The notes: a model not told the origin generated them from the letters alone. Shown: positions 35,824-46,854, counted from the first letter of the stretch. The stretch is 64,000 nucleotides of DNA from Flavobacterium lacus (GCF_003268815.1 NZ_QLSV01000004.1:124001-188000); one strand, 5' to 3'. Numbers and translations: made by a program.

Positions 35824-36504
35824 ATGAAAAAATTTGTATTCCTAATATTTTTACTTTCATTTTTTTCTTGTAATAAAATAAGCGAAAGTCAAGTTGAAGT
35901 AGATGCGGTTCAAGAAGTTTTAAATTTTTATAATGGTGAATGTAAAAAATCTAAAGGTGTTTCATTGGTTAATGGTACAAAATCAAATAATTATCAGCTT
36001 GAAATAAGTAAAAGTGATTTGCTAAATCAAGATAGTAAATATTTAAAGTTTCATTCAGGAAATATTGCATATTTATTTTACTCAAATTTAAACGAAGAGA
36101 AGGCTAATTATGATGAAATTAAAGTCAAAATTAATTTATCAAATGGAGAAAGCCATGATTATAGTTATTCTGATAAAGAATTAATTGAAATTGAAAGTTT
36201 ACTAAGAAAATTAATTAAAATTGAAAAATTCATTAAAGAAAAGGATTTTGAAAGTTTATCAAGTGAATTTGATGAATCGTTAAATGTTGAAAGAAAAAAT
36301 ATTGAAGATTTGTTTGTTACATTGGAAAATCAATATGGTAAAGCTTCCAGTTTTCAATTTCAAGGATTTGAATTTGCAGATTCTAATAATTTTGGGCAAC
36401 TGATTGTGGTAAAAGAAGTCTTAATGTTTGAAAAAGTAAACGCTACAATACTATTAATTTTTAATAGAAAAACTAAGAATTTAATTGCTATTGAATTCCC
36501 TTAA
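35824..36504 (+). CDS. Hypothetical AT-rich lipoprotein (226 aa)
   Basis: The family is not recognised. SPII signal SFFSC with Cys16, then a 210-residue mostly helical body rich in Lys, Glu, Asn and Ser, and a beta-type C-terminus (ATILLIFNRKTKNLIAIEF). Codon choice is strongly A/T-ending, like the other lipoproteins in 31.5-36.5 kb. It is monocistronic. The function is unknown. Confidence 0.7.
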   Translation: MKKFVFLIFLLSFFSCNKISESQVEVDAVQEVLNFYNGECKKSKGVSLVNGTKSNNYQLEISKSDLLNQDSKYLKFHSGNIAYLFYSNLNEEKANYDEIKVKINLSNGESHDYSYSDKELIEIESLLRKLIKIEKFIKEKDFESLSSEFDESLNVERKNIEDLFVTLENQYGKASSFQFQGFEFADSNNFGQLIVVKEVLMFEKVNATILLIFNRKTKNLIAIEFP

Positions 36505-36583
36505 AGAAAAATTGATGAATTTTGAATTCGCATAATTAAAAGAGCAAAAAAATATGGTTCATATTTATGAACTTAAAAAAACT

Positions 36584-38908
36584 ATGATACAAGAATATAT
36601 AAATCAACTCAACGAAGCTCAACGTGCACCCGTGCTACAAAAAGACGGCCCAATGATTGTGATCGCCGGTGCCGGTTCCGGAAAAACACGTGTGCTCACA
36701 ATGCGAATTGCCTATTTAATGAGTCTTGGCGTTGATGCGTTCAACATTTTATCACTCACGTTTACCAACAAAGCGGCTCGCGAAATGAAGAAGCGAATTT
36801 CCGATATCGTGGGCAGTAACGAAGCCAAAAACCTTTGGATGGGAACTTTTCACTCGGTTTTTGCTAAAATTCTTCGCATCGAAGCTGAAAAATTAGGTTA
36901 TCCAAGCAATTTCACCATTTATGATGCTCAAGATAGTGTTCGCTTAATCGGAGCCATCATCAAAGAAATGCAACTTGACAAAGACATTTATAAACCAAAA
37001 CAAGTTTTTAGCCGAATTTCATCCTACAAAAATTCGTTAATCACCGTAAAAGCCTATTTCAATAATCCGGAATTGATGGAGCAAGATGCAATGAGTAAAA
37101 AACCACGAATTGGTGAAATATACAATAATTATGTGGAACGTTGTTTCAAATCGGGAGCAATGGATTTTGATGATTTGTTATTAAAAACCAACGAATTACT
37201 GAATCGTTTTCCGGATGTGTTGGCCAAATACCAAGACCGTTTTCGCTACATTTTGGTGGATGAGTACCAAGATACGAATCACTCGCAGTATTTAATTGTT
37301 AGAGCTTTGTCTGATCGTTTTCAAAATATTTGCGTGGTGGGTGATGATGCTCAAAGTATTTATGCGTTTCGTGGAGCCAACATCAATAACATTCTGAATT
37401 TCCAGAAAGATTATGCTGATGTGCAACTATTCCGTTTAGAACAGAATTACCGTTCTACCAAAAACATTGTAGAAGCAGCGAATTCCATCATCGATAAAAA
37501 CAAAACCAAACTTGACAAAGTCGTTTGGACACATAATCAAGACGGTCCAAAAATAAAAGTCAATCGCAGCATTACCGATGGAGAAGAAGGTCGTTTTGTC
37601 GCTTCCACCATCTTCGATGAAAAAATGCGAAACCAAATGAAAAACGGTGAATTCGCTATTTTATATCGAACCAATGCTCAATCCCGTGCGATGGAAGATG
37701 CCTTGCGAAAACGTGACATCCCGTACCGAATTTACGGTGGATTATCTTTTTACCAGCGTAAAGAAATCAAAGATGTGTTGTGTTATTTGCGATTGGTTAT
37801 CAATCCAAAAGATGAAGAAGCATTGGTGCGAGTAATCAATTATCCCGCTCGTGGAATTGGTGATAGCACAATCGAAAAATTGACTGTTGCGGCCAATCAT
37901 TACAAGCGTTCCATTTTTGAGGTGATGGAAAATATTGATAAAATTGACCTCAAACTCAATTCAGGAACCAAACGAAAACTCGAAGATTTTGTAATGATGA
38001 TCAAAAGTTTTCAAGTTATCAATGAAAACCAAGATGCTTTTTTTCTTGCCGATCACGTTTCTAAAAAAACCGGATTGGTGCAAGAACTCAAAAAAGATGG
38101 AACGCCCGAAGGAATTGCGAGAATTGAAAACATCGAAGAATTACTAAACGGTATCAAAGACTTCATCGAAGGTCAAAAAGAAATTGATGGAGCACGAGGA
38201 GCCTTATCAGAATTTTTAGAAGATGTAGCATTAGCCACCGATTTAGACAAAGACACCGGCGACGATGACCGTGTGGCTTTGATGACCATTCACTTATCCA
38301 AAGGATTAGAATTTCCAACCGTTTTTGTGGTCGGAATGGAAGATGATTTGTTTCCGAGTGCGATGAGTTTAAATACACGAAGCGAGTTGGAAGAAGAACG
38401 TCGTTTGTTTTATGTCGCATTAACCCGAGCTGAACATCAGGCTTATCTCACGTATGCTCAGTCCCGTTACCGATGGGGAAAATTAATGGACAGCGAACCT
38501 TCTCGTTTTATCGAAGAAATTGACGACCAATATTTGGAATACATTAGTCATACCGAATCCGGATATCGTTACAAACCGATGATGGATATGGATATTTTTG
38601 GTGATGTAGACAAATCCAAATTACGATTAGCAAAACCAACTAATGGAACTCCACCTAAAAAATATGGCGAAGAACCGACTTCAACAATAAGAAAACTAAA
38701 ACCCGTTTCCGGCAACGCACCATCTGGAAATAATCTGTTTGATTCCGGTTTAGTTCCCGGTAATATCGTTATGCACGAACGATTCGGCAAAGGTCAAGTG
38801 TTAAACCTCGAAGGAGTAGGAGCAGATAAAAAAGCCGAAATTAAATTTGATGTGGGTGGGATTAAGAAGTTGTTGCTCAGGTTTGCGAAACTAGATGTTA
38901 TTGGCTAG
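36584..38908 (+). CDS. UvrD/PcrA-type ATP-dependent DNA helicase (SF1A)
   Basis: This 774-residue 3'-5' helicase for repair and replication-fork processing has Q motif LNEAQRAPV, Walker A AGAGSGKTRVL, motif Ia LTFTNKAAREMK, Walker B VDEYQDTNHSQY, motif III GDDAQSIYAFRGA, motif IV LEQNYRS, motif V MTIHLSKGLEF and motif VI YVALTRAE. The C-terminal VMHERFGKGQVLNLEG is the PcrA/UvrD Tudor-like RNA-polymerase-interaction region. I start at MIQEYI (36584) rather than ten codons upstream because family members begin just before the Q motif; the longer start cannot be excluded. PcrA versus UvrD naming is not resolved here. Confidence 0.94.
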   Translation: MIQEYINQLNEAQRAPVLQKDGPMIVIAGAGSGKTRVLTMRIAYLMSLGVDAFNILSLTFTNKAAREMKKRISDIVGSNEAKNLWMGTFHSVFAKILRIEAEKLGYPSNFTIYDAQDSVRLIGAIIKEMQLDKDIYKPKQVFSRISSYKNSLITVKAYFNNPELMEQDAMSKKPRIGEIYNNYVERCFKSGAMDFDDLLLKTNELLNRFPDVLAKYQDRFRYILVDEYQDTNHSQYLIVRALSDRFQNICVVGDDAQSIYAFRGANINNILNFQKDYADVQLFRLEQNYRSTKNIVEAANSIIDKNKTKLDKVVWTHNQDGPKIKVNRSITDGEEGRFVASTIFDEKMRNQMKNGEFAILYRTNAQSRAMEDALRKRDIPYRIYGGLSFYQRKEIKDVLCYLRLVINPKDEEALVRVINYPARGIGDSTIEKLTVAANHYKRSIFEVMENIDKIDLKLNSGTKRKLEDFVMMIKSFQVINENQDAFFLADHVSKKTGLVQELKKDGTPEGIARIENIEELLNGIKDFIEGQKEIDGARGALSEFLEDVALATDLDKDTGDDDRVALMTIHLSKGLEFPTVFVVGMEDDLFPSAMSLNTRSELEEERRLFYVALTRAEHQAYLTYAQSRYRWGKLMDSEPSRFIEEIDDQYLEYISHTESGYRYKPMMDMDIFGDVDKSKLRLAKPTNGTPPKKYGEEPTSTIRKLKPVSGNAPSGNNLFDSGLVPGNIVMHERFGKGQVLNLEGVGADKKAEIKFDVGGIKKLLLRFAKLDVIG

Positions 38909-38990
38909 AAAATGGTGATTGGTGAAAGGTAATGGGTAAAAGGAAGTTGATTAATAAAAACCAATTTTGAATAGAAGCTCTCTCAATTTT

Positions 38991-39017
38991 GTCATTCCGA
39001 CGCAGGAGGAATCTCAT
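38991..39017 (+). repeat. Dispersed flavobacterial repeat word (GTCATTCCGACG-AGGAGGAATCT type)
   Basis: The spacer after the helicase contains GTCATTCCGACGCAGG followed by AGGAATCTCAT, a string I recognise as recurrent in intergenic DNA of Flavobacteriaceae. It is preceded by low-complexity GGTGATTGGTGAAAGGTAATGGG-like sequence. No gene is seen in 38909-39095. Confidence 0.45.
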
Positions 39018-39049
39018 AAAAAATAATGAATAATTAAAAAAAAACTAAG

Positions 39050-39089
39050 CTTCTCAGTTTCTCAGCAACTCAGAATCTCAGCAACTCAG
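39050..39089 (+). repeat. Period-8 tandem repeat (nnnCTCAG x5) before the 158-aa gene
   Basis: Five consecutive octamers end in CTCAG (variants TTCTCAG, CAACTCAG, AATCTCAG). The last ends 6 nt before the ATG at 39096. The same design recurs at 39573-39612. Confidence 0.8.
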
Positions 39090-39095
39090 AAAAAA

Positions 39096-41607
<2,512 letters not shown>

Positions 41608-41693
41608 GGTTTGATTAGGAATTAAAATAATTATCAAATTTTAAAGAATCAGATAGTTGGATAAATTGGTTAATATACAAGTCGCACATAATT

Positions 41694-43007
41694 ATGAATA
41701 AACCTATTACAATCATATTGATTTTACTCTTTTCTATCCAAATAGTGTTTGGACAGAATGATAATTCAAAGAATAATTGGGACAAAATTGTGATACACGA
41801 TGTTTATGTGGGTTGGTCATATTTTGACAACAAATTTCAAATTAAAAAGGAAGATTTATTACTTACTTCTTTAGAAAAACCCGACTCGATTATCAAAAAA
41901 GTTGATCCTAAATTAATTAATGAAATAGTCGGTCTACTACAGAATAATGGTGAATCATATTTATCAAAAGAGTCAATGAGCTTTTTTGGAAAAGATTCAT
42001 TATGGCTTGATCAGAATGCTGCAAAATTATGGAAAGAATATAGGAAAAACTGGAAAAAGACAAAGGAAATAGATTCAATTGCAATCGGTGCAATAAAAGA
42101 TGTTAGAAAAGCAAACAAAATAGCTATATCACTTCAAGGTTCGAATAGCACGGATGATTATCCATTTGTTTTTATCCAATTAATTAATAAAAATGATACT
42201 TTGTCTGTATCTTCAAATGGGCAATACCCATATATGTTGCCTTGGCACATCAAAAAACATAAAGTTTATAATTCTAGATTGTCTGAATTAATCGCTGAAT
42301 TATTACCAGATAAAGTTCCAAGCAATAAAGAACGATTAAGTGGTAAAGATTTTAATTATCATTTTATTAATGAATTTTATCGAGAATTTATTAAAGACAA
42401 AGAAAATTACTTAGAGGCAAGAAATAAATATTCGAGAGCTTTTAAATTATTAGAAAAAGAATTTGAAATTAAGAAAGCTGAGATTGTAGATATGTCTTCA
42501 ATTGAATGGGGCGGAGACTTTGGCAGGCGTTGTCTTGAAATGTCTTTAAAGGATTCTATAGTTTCAAAAAACGTTGAATTTTATACAATTTTCGGAACAA
42601 ATAAGATTATGAACTCGCCTAAGACAATTCTTTATGAAAAAGATAAATTGATTAATCGATTAAAATTAAATCCAATCTATAATTATACTTTAAATTGCGA
42701 TAATTGCCTCGGAGAAATACATTGGGTTAATTCTAAATCTTTGAGTAAAGAGGCAGAAAATTCTTTTAAAGAAGATTTAGCAGATAATGGTATTGATAAA
42801 AATAAATATAACGGTAGATATAAGGACGCCATTTTCTATGAGTTAACAGAAAAAAGAGATACTGAAACAAGCTTTTCTAGATGGATTTTTCTTAAAGATG
42901 GTACATTAATATTATGGCAATTAAAAGGGAATTATTTAATGACTTTTCCCAAAGGTTTTGTTGAAAATAAAGGTTATATATGTAAAGAAATTGTGTTAAA
43001 TAAATAA
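41694..43007 (+). CDS. Exported hypothetical protein inserted between ligA and a ligA remnant (437 aa)
   Basis: The family is not recognised. Sec signal peptide (ITIILILLFSIQIVFGQ, residues ~5-21), then a 415-residue AT-rich, Lys/Asn/Ile-rich secreted body. A YTLNCDNCLGEIHW segment has a Cys pair near residue 337. There is no T9SS sorting domain. The stop codon sits exactly where homology to ligA resumes (43006), showing that this gene arrived as part of an insertion that duplicated or displaced the ligA 3' end. Composition differs from the flanking ligA sequence. Function is unknown; cargo of a recombination event is the best description. Confidence 0.75.
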   Translation: MNKPITIILILLFSIQIVFGQNDNSKNNWDKIVIHDVYVGWSYFDNKFQIKKEDLLLTSLEKPDSIIKKVDPKLINEIVGLLQNNGESYLSKESMSFFGKDSLWLDQNAAKLWKEYRKNWKKTKEIDSIAIGAIKDVRKANKIAISLQGSNSTDDYPFVFIQLINKNDTLSVSSNGQYPYMLPWHIKKHKVYNSRLSELIAELLPDKVPSNKERLSGKDFNYHFINEFYREFIKDKENYLEARNKYSRAFKLLEKEFEIKKAEIVDMSSIEWGGDFGRRCLEMSLKDSIVSKNVEFYTIFGTNKIMNSPKTILYEKDKLINRLKLNPIYNYTLNCDNCLGEIHWVNSKSLSKEAENSFKEDLADNGIDKNKYNGRYKDAIFYELTEKRDTETSFSRWIFLKDGTLILWQLKGNYLMTFPKGFVENKGYICKEIVLNK

Positions 43008-43440
43008 ATTAGCCAAACACTACAAAAGTATTGATTCAATTGCCAATGCAAGTTTGATGGATTTGATTTTAGTAGATGAAATTGGTGATAAAATTGCTCA
43101 AAGTGTCATCGAATTTTTTGAGAATATTGAAAATAGATTAACCATAGAACGTTTAAAATCGGTTGGAATTCAGTTTGAAATAGTGGAGAAAAACACACAA
43201 GTAAGTGATAAGTTTGCCGGAAAAACATTTGTAGTTTCCGGTGTTTTTGAAAAATTTTCTCGTGATGATTTAAAGAAAGCCATCGAAGACAACGGCGGAA
43301 AAGTAGGAAGTTCCATTTCAGCCAAAACGGATTATGTGGTAGCCGGAGAAAATATGGGCCCGGCAAAATTGGAAAAAGCCAATCAATTAAAAATTGCAAT
43401 TATTAGTGAAGAGGATTTTTTGGGGATGTTGAATAATTAA
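43006..43440 (+). pseudogene. Truncated second copy of the ligA 3' end (HhH/BRCT region)
   Basis: An open 144-codon stretch is homologous to the last 145 codons of ligA (from LAKHYK to the stop), covering part of the HhH region and the whole BRCT domain ([14 protein letters not shown]). It lacks the adenylation, OB and zinc domains, so it cannot be a ligase. Protein identity is about 93%. At DNA level the first ~190 bp carry many synonymous changes, whereas from about 43197 onward it is almost identical to the intact gene. A start exists only at internal ATGs (43054), so any expression would give a lone BRCT domain. Confidence 0.9.
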
Positions 43441-43449
43441 TTTATACTT

Positions 43450-43620
43450 ATGAATGATACAAAAAATAAAAACATAATAACTCTCGGAGAATTCAAAGAG
43501 AAAAATTATGGAAAATTAGGAACGAAAGAACGTGATGAACTTGAATTTGGATATAAAAATTTCAAGATTGATGAATTGAATCGTATTTCTTCTTTGGAAA
43601 TAGAAATATCTGAGGAGTAG
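43450..43620 (+). CDS. Small ORF (56 aa) resembling the N-terminus of HigA-like antitoxins
   Basis: It begins 9 nt after the ligA remnant: MNDTKNKNIITLGEF, then YGKLGTKERDELE, then FKIDELNRISSLE, ending ISEE. The order 'ITL..E...YGK.GT..RDE.E..F..FK' is what I recall from the N-terminal part of Bacteroidota XRE-family antitoxins, but the helix-turn-helix domain that should follow is missing and the frame stops. It may be a truncated antitoxin remnant or an unrelated small protein. No toxin gene is adjacent. Confidence 0.45.
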   Translation: MNDTKNKNIITLGEFKEKNYGKLGTKERDELEFGYKNFKIDELNRISSLEIEISEE

Positions 43621-43631
43621 TTCCTTAACAG

Positions 43632-43719
43632 TACAATTCCCTAGCCCGTATTGCAGCAAAAATCTTTGTGCCGTTGCGGTTTAGTTTTTCTTAAAAGCGG
43701 GAAGCGACCAACGGAAGGT
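43632..43719 (+). repeat. Flavobacterial intergenic repeat, copy 2
   Basis: It contains CCCTAGCCCGTATTGCAGC, CTTTGTGCCGTTGCGGTTTAG, AAGCGGGAAGCGACC and ACGGAAGG in order. The first ~85 bp match copy 3 (44683-44837) almost base for base. Together copies 2 and 3 flank the alpha/beta hydrolase gene in direct orientation. Confidence 0.8.
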
Positions 43720-43794
43720 ACTTAGCTATTTTTTGTTTAACAAATTCAAGTTTTAAATTAGTATTCTTTTAAGTTTGTTAATTACATTTATCAA

Positions 43795-44646
43795 ATGAAA
43801 CGAATAAATGAGCCAATTGAATTAATTACACCGGACAAAGAAAAAGTGGTACTTTGGAAAATTGCCAATCTAACAAACGAGAAGAATGTTTTCTTGACTC
43901 ACGGAACTTTTTCGGATAAAAAAACAGTAATAGGATTGGCTGATTTTTTAGTAGAAAACGGATACAATTGCTGGGTTTTAGAATGGCGAAGTCATGGAAA
44001 TAGTCCAAAATCGACAACTCAATTTGATTTTGAAACCATCGCTTTAAATGACATTTATAGTTCATTTGACTATTTAGTTCATAAATTGAAAATTACTAAT
44101 TTAAGTTGCATAACCCACAGCGGTGGAGGAATTTGCTTGACGATGTTCTTGTTGCAGTATACAAATTTTCAACAATATGTTGATTCAATCGTGCTGTTTT
44201 CTTGTCAAGCGTTTAGTATAAACTATTCAAAATTAAATTATACCAAGCTTTTAACTGCAAATTTTTTTTCTGGTTTATTGGGAATTGTTCCAGGCAAAAG
44301 ATTAAAAATTGGTAACCATAACGAAACGTACTTCACCATGCGGCAATGGTTTAATTGGAATTTAAAAAGTAAGTTTAAAGGAAAAGACTTTGATTATTTA
44401 CCCAAAATGAAAACCCTAAGAATGCCAATCTATTCCATTTGTTCAGTAAATGATAAATTTATTTCTCCGCCAAAAGCATGCGAAACTTTTTTAGACGCAT
44501 TTGATAATGAAAAAAATGTTTTTGAATGTTGTAGTCTATTGAGTGGATATCTTGAAGATTACAATCATTCACGCATAATCTTATCGAAAAATTCTAGAAA
44601 GGAAATATATCCTAAAGTACTAAATTGGTTGATTTCTAACGAATGA
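43795..44646 (+). CDS. Alpha/beta hydrolase
   Basis: This 283-residue protein has the alpha/beta-hydrolase pattern: FLTHGTFSDKKTVIGLADFL (oxyanion HGT), WVLEWRSHGNS, the nucleophile elbow CITHSGGGICLTM (Ser in HSGGG, a GxSxG variant), a late acid region YSICSVNDKFISPP and a His near the C-terminus (EDYNHSRI). The substrate is unknown; lipase/esterase-like enzymes with this layout vary widely. It is bracketed by two direct copies of an intergenic repeat, so the gene may sit in a mobile or recombinogenic segment between the ligA insertion and guaB. Confidence 0.83.
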   Translation: MKRINEPIELITPDKEKVVLWKIANLTNEKNVFLTHGTFSDKKTVIGLADFLVENGYNCWVLEWRSHGNSPKSTTQFDFETIALNDIYSSFDYLVHKLKITNLSCITHSGGGICLTMFLLQYTNFQQYVDSIVLFSCQAFSINYSKLNYTKLLTANFFSGLLGIVPGKRLKIGNHNETYFTMRQWFNWNLKSKFKGKDFDYLPKMKTLRMPIYSICSVNDKFISPPKACETFLDAFDNEKNVFECCSLLSGYLEDYNHSRIILSKNSRKEIYPKVLNWLISNE

Positions 44647-44682
44647 TATTTTTTTAAGTTTAGAAAAATGTTTTTTTATTGC

Positions 44683-44837
44683 ACAATTCCCTAGCCCGTA
44701 TTGCAGCGGAAATCTTTGTGCCGTTGCGGTTTAGTTTTTTCTTAAAAGCGGGAAGCGACCCACGGAAGCTCTCCCGATTTTTTAGAAAAACAAACCGGAA
44801 CAAACAAAATTGGAGCGGAAAGACGGAATAGCTTCTA
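44683..44837 (+). repeat. Flavobacterial intergenic repeat, copy 3 (full length)
   Basis: The element runs from ACAATTCCCTAGCCCG through GCGGGAAGCGACC and CGGAAGCTC to GGAGCGG...GGAATAGCTTC. Its 3' end lies 14 bp before the guaB -7 box, so the repeat occupies the -33 region of that promoter. Confidence 0.8.
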
Positions 44838-44851
44838 ATAAAAAAAAAGCG

Positions 44852-44859
44852 TATATTTG
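44852..44859 (+). promoter_or_regulatory. -7 box (TAtaTTTG) of guaB
   Basis: An exact match lies 27 nt before the guaB ATG. The -33 position (44829-44832) falls in the end of the dispersed repeat and reads TAGC, not TTTG. Confidence 0.6.
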
Positions 44860-44886
44860 CACGCAATTTAACTACAAATTGCAACC

Positions 44887-46359
44887 ATGAAAGCACACTC
44901 GACAAAAATCATCGGCGAAGGTTTAACTTACGATGATGTTCTGCTGATACCAAACTACTCTGAAGTTTTACCCCGCGACGTAAGCATTCAATCTAAATTT
45001 TCCCGAAACATTACACTCAACGTTCCAATTGCCTCAGCTGCAATGGATACCGTGACCGAAAGTTCGATGGCGATTGCCATGGCTCAAGAAGGCGGTATTG
45101 GCGTTTTACATAAAAATATGTCGATTGAACAACAAGCGGCGAAAGTTCGAAAAGTGAAAAGGGCAGAAGCCGGAATGATTATCGATCCTGTTACTTTACC
45201 TTTAACAGCAACAGTTGGCGATGCAAAAGCAGCGATGCGTGAATTTAGCATTGGCGGAATTCCGATTGTAGATGAAAACGGAATTTTAAAAGGAATTGTG
45301 ACCAATCGTGATTTGCGTTTTGAAAAGATAAATTCCCGTTCCATTTTAGAAGTGATGACGACTGAAAATTTAATCACCGCTGAAGAAGGAACAACTTTGC
45401 AACAAGCCGAAGGAATTTTACAGCAAAATAAAATTGAAAAACTTCCGGTAATTGATAAAAACTACAAATTAGTGGGGTTAATCACCTTTCGGGATATTAC
45501 AAAATTGACTCAAAAACCAATTGCGAATAAAGATAAATTTGGTCGTTTGCGTGTGGCTGCTGCTCTTGGAGTGACGGCTGATGCGTTAGAACGTGCCACA
45601 GCTTTGGTGAATGCGGGTGTGGATGCGGTTATAATCGACACAGCTCACGGACATACGCAAGGTGTGGTAACGGTTTTAAAGCAAGTGAAAGCAAAATTCC
45701 CTAATTTGGATGTGGTGGTTGGAAATATCGCTACACCCGAAGCGGCATTATATTTAGTTGAAAACGGAGCCGATGCGGTGAAAGTTGGAATCGGACCCGG
45801 TTCAATTTGTACCACACGAGTGGTTGCCGGAGTTGGATTTCCACAATTTTCTGCGGTATTGGAAGTTGCAGCTGCCATAAAAGGTAGCGGAGTTCCGGTA
45901 ATTGCGGATGGTGGAATTCGTTATACAGGAGATATACCAAAAGCGATTGCTGCCGGAGCTGATTGTGTGATGTTAGGTTCGTTATTAGCCGGAACAAAAG
46001 AATCGCCAGGTGAAACCATTATTTTTGAAGGAAGAAAATTCAAATCGTATCGCGGAATGGGTTCGGTGGAAGCGATGCAAGAAGGATCAAAGGATCGTTA
46101 CTTTCAAGATGTGGAAGATGATGTGAAGAAACTAGTTCCGGAAGGAATTGTGGGCCGAGTTCCATACAAAGGCGAATTAAACGAAAGTATGCAACAATTC
46201 ATTGGCGGTCTTCGTGCCGGAATGGGTTATTGTGGAGCAAAAGATATTCCGACCTTACAAGAAACAGGCAGATTTGTGCGAATTACAGCTAGTGGAATAG
46301 GGGAAAGCCATCCGCATAATGTGACGATTACGAAGGAAGCTCCGAATTATTCGAGGTAA
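44887..46359 (+). CDS. guaB: Inosine-5'-monophosphate dehydrogenase
   Basis: This 490-residue enzyme oxidises IMP to XMP, the committed step of GMP synthesis. The (beta/alpha)8 barrel starts [16 protein letters not shown]. Two CBS domains occupy about 95-205. The catalytic loop is [18 protein letters not shown] with the nucleophilic Cys; the flap/active-site Arg-Tyr follows in [10 protein letters not shown], and the C-terminus has GVEGRVPYKG-like [11 protein letters not shown]. Complete and of normal length. It is monocistronic. Purine genes purL and guaB are unlinked here. Confidence 0.97.
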   Translation: MKAHSTKIIGEGLTYDDVLLIPNYSEVLPRDVSIQSKFSRNITLNVPIASAAMDTVTESSMAIAMAQEGGIGVLHKNMSIEQQAAKVRKVKRAEAGMIIDPVTLPLTATVGDAKAAMREFSIGGIPIVDENGILKGIVTNRDLRFEKINSRSILEVMTTENLITAEEGTTLQQAEGILQQNKIEKLPVIDKNYKLVGLITFRDITKLTQKPIANKDKFGRLRVAAALGVTADALERATALVNAGVDAVIIDTAHGHTQGVVTVLKQVKAKFPNLDVVVGNIATPEAALYLVENGADAVKVGIGPGSICTTRVVAGVGFPQFSAVLEVAAAIKGSGVPVIADGGIRYTGDIPKAIAAGADCVMLGSLLAGTKESPGETIIFEGRKFKSYRGMGSVEAMQEGSKDRYFQDVEDDVKKLVPEGIVGRVPYKGELNESMQQFIGGLRAGMGYCGAKDIPTLQETGRFVRITASGIGESHPHNVTITKEAPNYSR

Positions 46360-46388
46360 TTTTTATAAAACCATAAAAAGTATAAAAA

Positions 46389-46449
46389 CCATTAAGGTAT
46401 TAAGTGTCATTAAGCAATGTAGACTTAATGCAATTTAATACCTTAATGG
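46389..46449. repeat. 61-nt near-perfect palindrome downstream of guaB
   Basis: A 15-bp outer stem (CCATTAAGGTATTAA / TTAATACCTTAATGG) and a 7-bp inner stem (CATTAAG / CTTAATG) are separated by 4-nt symmetric internal loops, with a 9-nt apical loop. It lies 30 nt after guaB. It lacks a T-tract, so it is more a palindromic element or transcript-stabilising hairpin than a classical terminator. The rest of 46360-46478 holds no gene. Confidence 0.7.
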
Positions 46450-46478
46450 TTTAAAAAATGATGTGTTTTTAAATTTAT

Positions 46479-46564
46479 GGTAAGGTTTCGTGGTTTTTCA
46501 TTGGGCATTATCTGCTAGTGAGACAGGATTACCTTCGGTGAACCTGAGTGGGGGAAACCTTACC
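46479..46564 (+). ncRNA. Candidate structured element, tandem copy 1 (86 nt)
   Basis: It is closed by a perfect stem, GGTAAGGTTTC with GAAACCTTACC. Inside is a hairpin with stem TTACC/GGTGA and loop TTC, itself bracketed by CAGG/CCTG. The unpaired word CATTATCTGCTAG is conserved in copy 2. The strand is not proven because the element is self-complementary at its ends. It matches no RNA class I can name. Confidence 0.4.
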
Positions 46565-46623
46565 CAAAACAAAAATCCTTGACACTTACAAAAGTAAACT
46601 TTTTATTTTTAGTTGAATTTTGT

Positions 46624-46709
46624 GGTAAGGTTTCTTAGAATTTCATAGGACATTATCTGCTAGAGATAGAGGATTACCTTCGGTGAGCCTGAGTGGGGGA
46701 AACCTTACC
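46624..46709 (+). ncRNA. Candidate structured element, tandem copy 2 (86 nt)
   Basis: It has exactly the same length as copy 1 and the identical 11-bp closing stem, GGATTACCTTCGGTGA hairpin and CATTATCTGCTAG word. The ten or so differences are confined mainly to the 5' loop. It abuts the tRNA-Tyr terminator. Its 3' flank repeats part of that terminator, indicating a ~135-bp tandem duplication. Confidence 0.4.
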
Positions 46710-46772
46710 CAAAACAAAAACCCCTGACACTTACAAAAGTAAACTTTTGACGTGTCAGGGATTTTTGTTTTG
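46710..46772 (-). terminator. Long intrinsic terminator of tRNA-Tyr
   Basis: This 63-nt near-perfect palindrome directly abuts the tRNA 3' end. It has a 9-bp GC-containing stem (CCCTGACAC/GTGTCAGGG), flanked by AAAACAAAAA/TTTTTGTTTT and with an inner CAAAAGT/ACTTTTG stem. On the minus strand the stem is followed by TTTTTGTTTT. Confidence 0.85.
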
Positions 46773-46854
46773 TGGGGAGAGCAGGATTCGAACCTGCGAA
46801 GATGTAATCAGCGGATTTACAGTCCGCCCTCGTTGGCCGCTTGAGTATCTCCCC
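46773..46854 (-). tRNA. tRNA-Tyr (anticodon GTA)
   Basis: The minus strand reads an acceptor stem GGGGAGA/TCTCCCC fully paired, T8-A9, a long variable arm of a class II tRNA, T-arm GCAGG-TTCGAAT-CCTGC, and an anticodon loop with GTA. Discriminator A; CCA not encoded. 82 nt. Confidence 0.96.

Noticed and set aside
43106..43399. 97-aa minus-strand frame in the ligA remnant
   Set aside because: Antisense shadow of the BRCT-coding region; composition mirrors the plus strand.
46479..46709. TPP riboswitch, because of the GAACCTGA word
   Set aside because: The CTGAGA thi-box half is absent, the second copy reads GAGCCTGA, and no thiamine gene follows.
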